NCBI GenBank assembly: GCA_023392035.1 | Contig: JAEVZY010000177.1 | Coordinates: forward strand, 1 to 5,328 | DNA: 5,328 bases | Source of the DNA: Pseudomonadota bacterium | Lineage (GTDB): Bacteria; Pseudomonadota; Gammaproteobacteria; Burkholderiales; Burkholderiaceae_D | Reading direction: 5' to 3' | Shown: in pieces, positions 4,636 through 5,328 of the stretch | How the letters are laid out: each line of letters begins with the position of its first letter | How positions within the stretch are numbered: the first letter of the stretch is position 1 | The notes under the pieces: generated by a model | The model's database searches: none | Told to the model about the DNA's origin: nothing | Seen by the model: the letters and a program-made list of their open reading frames with translations, nothing else | Program-made: the position numbers and the translations under genes

Positions 4636-5328
4636 GTGAACAATATGTTTTCCAAAGCGGCGATCTGGGTTGTGATCGCATTGGTGCTTTTCACGGTATT
4701 CAAGCAGTTCGATGACCGTGGCATCACCAGCGGATCCACCGCGATCCCGTATTCCGACTTCCTCGATGAGGTCAAGGCCAAGCACATCAAGGAAGCGGTC
4801 ATTGAAGACCGTACCATCGTTGCCACCACGACCGAAGGCAAGAAGGTCCGCGCCACCACCACCAATCTCGACCGCGGCCTGATCGGCGACCTGGTGAACA
4901 ACGACGTCAAATTCGACGTCAAGCAGCCGGAGCCGCCTTCCTTCCTTTCCCAGGTTTTCATCTCATGGTTCCCCATGCTGCTGTTGATCGGCGTGTGGGT
5001 GTTCTTCATGCGCCAGATGCAGGGCGGCGGCAAGGGCGGCGCCTTCTCCTTCGGCAAGTCCAAGGCGCGCATGCTGGATGAAGCCAACAACGCCGTCACC
5101 TTTGCCGACGTCGCCGGTTGCGACGAAGCCAAGGAAGAAGTGCAGGAGCTGGTGGATTTCCTGCGCGACCCGACCCGCTTCCAGAAACTGGGCGGCCGCA
5201 TACCGCGCGGCGTGCTGATGGTCGGCCCCCCCGGTACCGGTAAAACCCTGCTGGCGCGCGGCATTGCCGGCGAAGCCAAGGTGCCTTTCTTCACCATTTC
5301 GGGTTCCGACTTCGTTGAAATGTTCGTC
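4636..5328 (+). CDS. ftsH: ATP-dependent zinc metalloprotease FtsH, N-terminal 231 residues (3' end outside window)
   Basis: FtsH is a hexameric inner-membrane AAA+ protease that degrades misassembled membrane proteins and short-lived regulators. The visible part starts MNNMFSKAAIW (GTG start). Membrane helix 1 is about residues 8–22 and the periplasmic domain about 23–104. Helix 2 is about 105–125, followed by a Gly-rich linker QGGGKGGAFSFGKSKAR (129–145). The AAA+ domain begins near VTFADVAGCDEAKEE (154–168). Walker A is GPPGTGKT (197–204). The aromatic pore loop starts with F230-V231, and the window ends one codon before its expected glycine. Walker B, the second region of homology and the HEXXH zinc site would lie beyond the edge and cannot be checked. 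The gene follows rlmE by 132 bp, as in the rlmE–ftsH operon of E. coli, but here it has its own sigma-32-type promoter. Confidence 0.97.
   Translation, partial: MNNMFSKAAIWVVIALVLFTVFKQFDDRGITSGSTAIPYSDFLDEVKAKHIKEAVIEDRTIVATTTEGKKVRATTTNLDRGLIGDLVNNDVKFDVKQPEPPSFLSQVFISWFPMLLLIGVWVFFMRQMQGGGKGGAFSFGKSKARMLDEANNAVTFADVAGCDEAKEEVQELVDFLRDPTRFQKLGGRIPRGVLMVGPPGTGKTLLARGIAGEAKVPFFTISGSDFVEMFV

Noticed and set aside
4563..5297. 244-codon minus-strand open frame opposite ftsH
   Set aside because: FtsH coding on the plus strand is certain through Walker A. The antisense product is Ser/Arg/Pro-rich with no domain.
1..5328. Search for mobile elements, CRISPR arrays, tRNA/rRNA genes, toxin–antitoxin or defence genes
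   Set aside because: Nothing of these kinds is visible. Nearly all of the window is accounted for by conserved housekeeping genes with short spacers.

Overview
The window looks like ordinary chromosome from a betaproteobacterium, most likely Burkholderiales and plausibly an Oxalobacteraceae relative such as Herbaspirillum or Collimonas. The evidence is the GC-rich coding with strong G/C third positions, the protein sequences, and the gene order carB–greA–DUF4149–yhbY(reverse)–rlmE–ftsH, which I recall as typical of that order. The family placement is inference from memory; no search was run.

Layout. Bases 1–2227 hold the 3' two-thirds of carB (large subunit of carbamoyl-phosphate synthase), cut by the left edge. 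A 176-bp spacer follows, with a 14-bp tandem repeat and a terminator-like hairpin. Next come greA (transcript-cleavage factor) and, 2 bp later, a four-helix membrane protein of the DUF4149 type. Ten bp on, yhbY (ribosome-assembly RNA-binding protein) runs convergently on the minus strand. yhbY and rlmE (23S rRNA 2'-O-methyltransferase) diverge from a 39-bp spacer that carries a symmetric -10-like element. After rlmE, a 132-bp spacer carries a very good match to a heat-shock sigma-32 promoter. It leads into ftsH (membrane AAA+ protease), which starts at a GTG with a strong Shine-Dalgarno site and runs off the right edge just after the Walker A motif.

How the genes relate. They are housekeeping genes: pyrimidine/arginine precursor supply (carB), rescue of stalled RNA polymerase (greA), 50S ribosome maturation (yhbY, rlmE) and membrane protein quality control (ftsH). 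rlmE–ftsH is a heat-shock pair in E. coli; here the visible sigma-32 site lies between the two genes rather than upstream of rlmE.

I found no mobile element, CRISPR array, RNA gene, defence locus or other accessory system, and nothing that amounts to a previously undescribed system. The points worth a second look are regulatory (the ftsH promoter and leader, the yhbY/rlmE divergent promoter, the greA leader), plus the uncharacterised DUF4149 protein and the long basic tail of YhbY.
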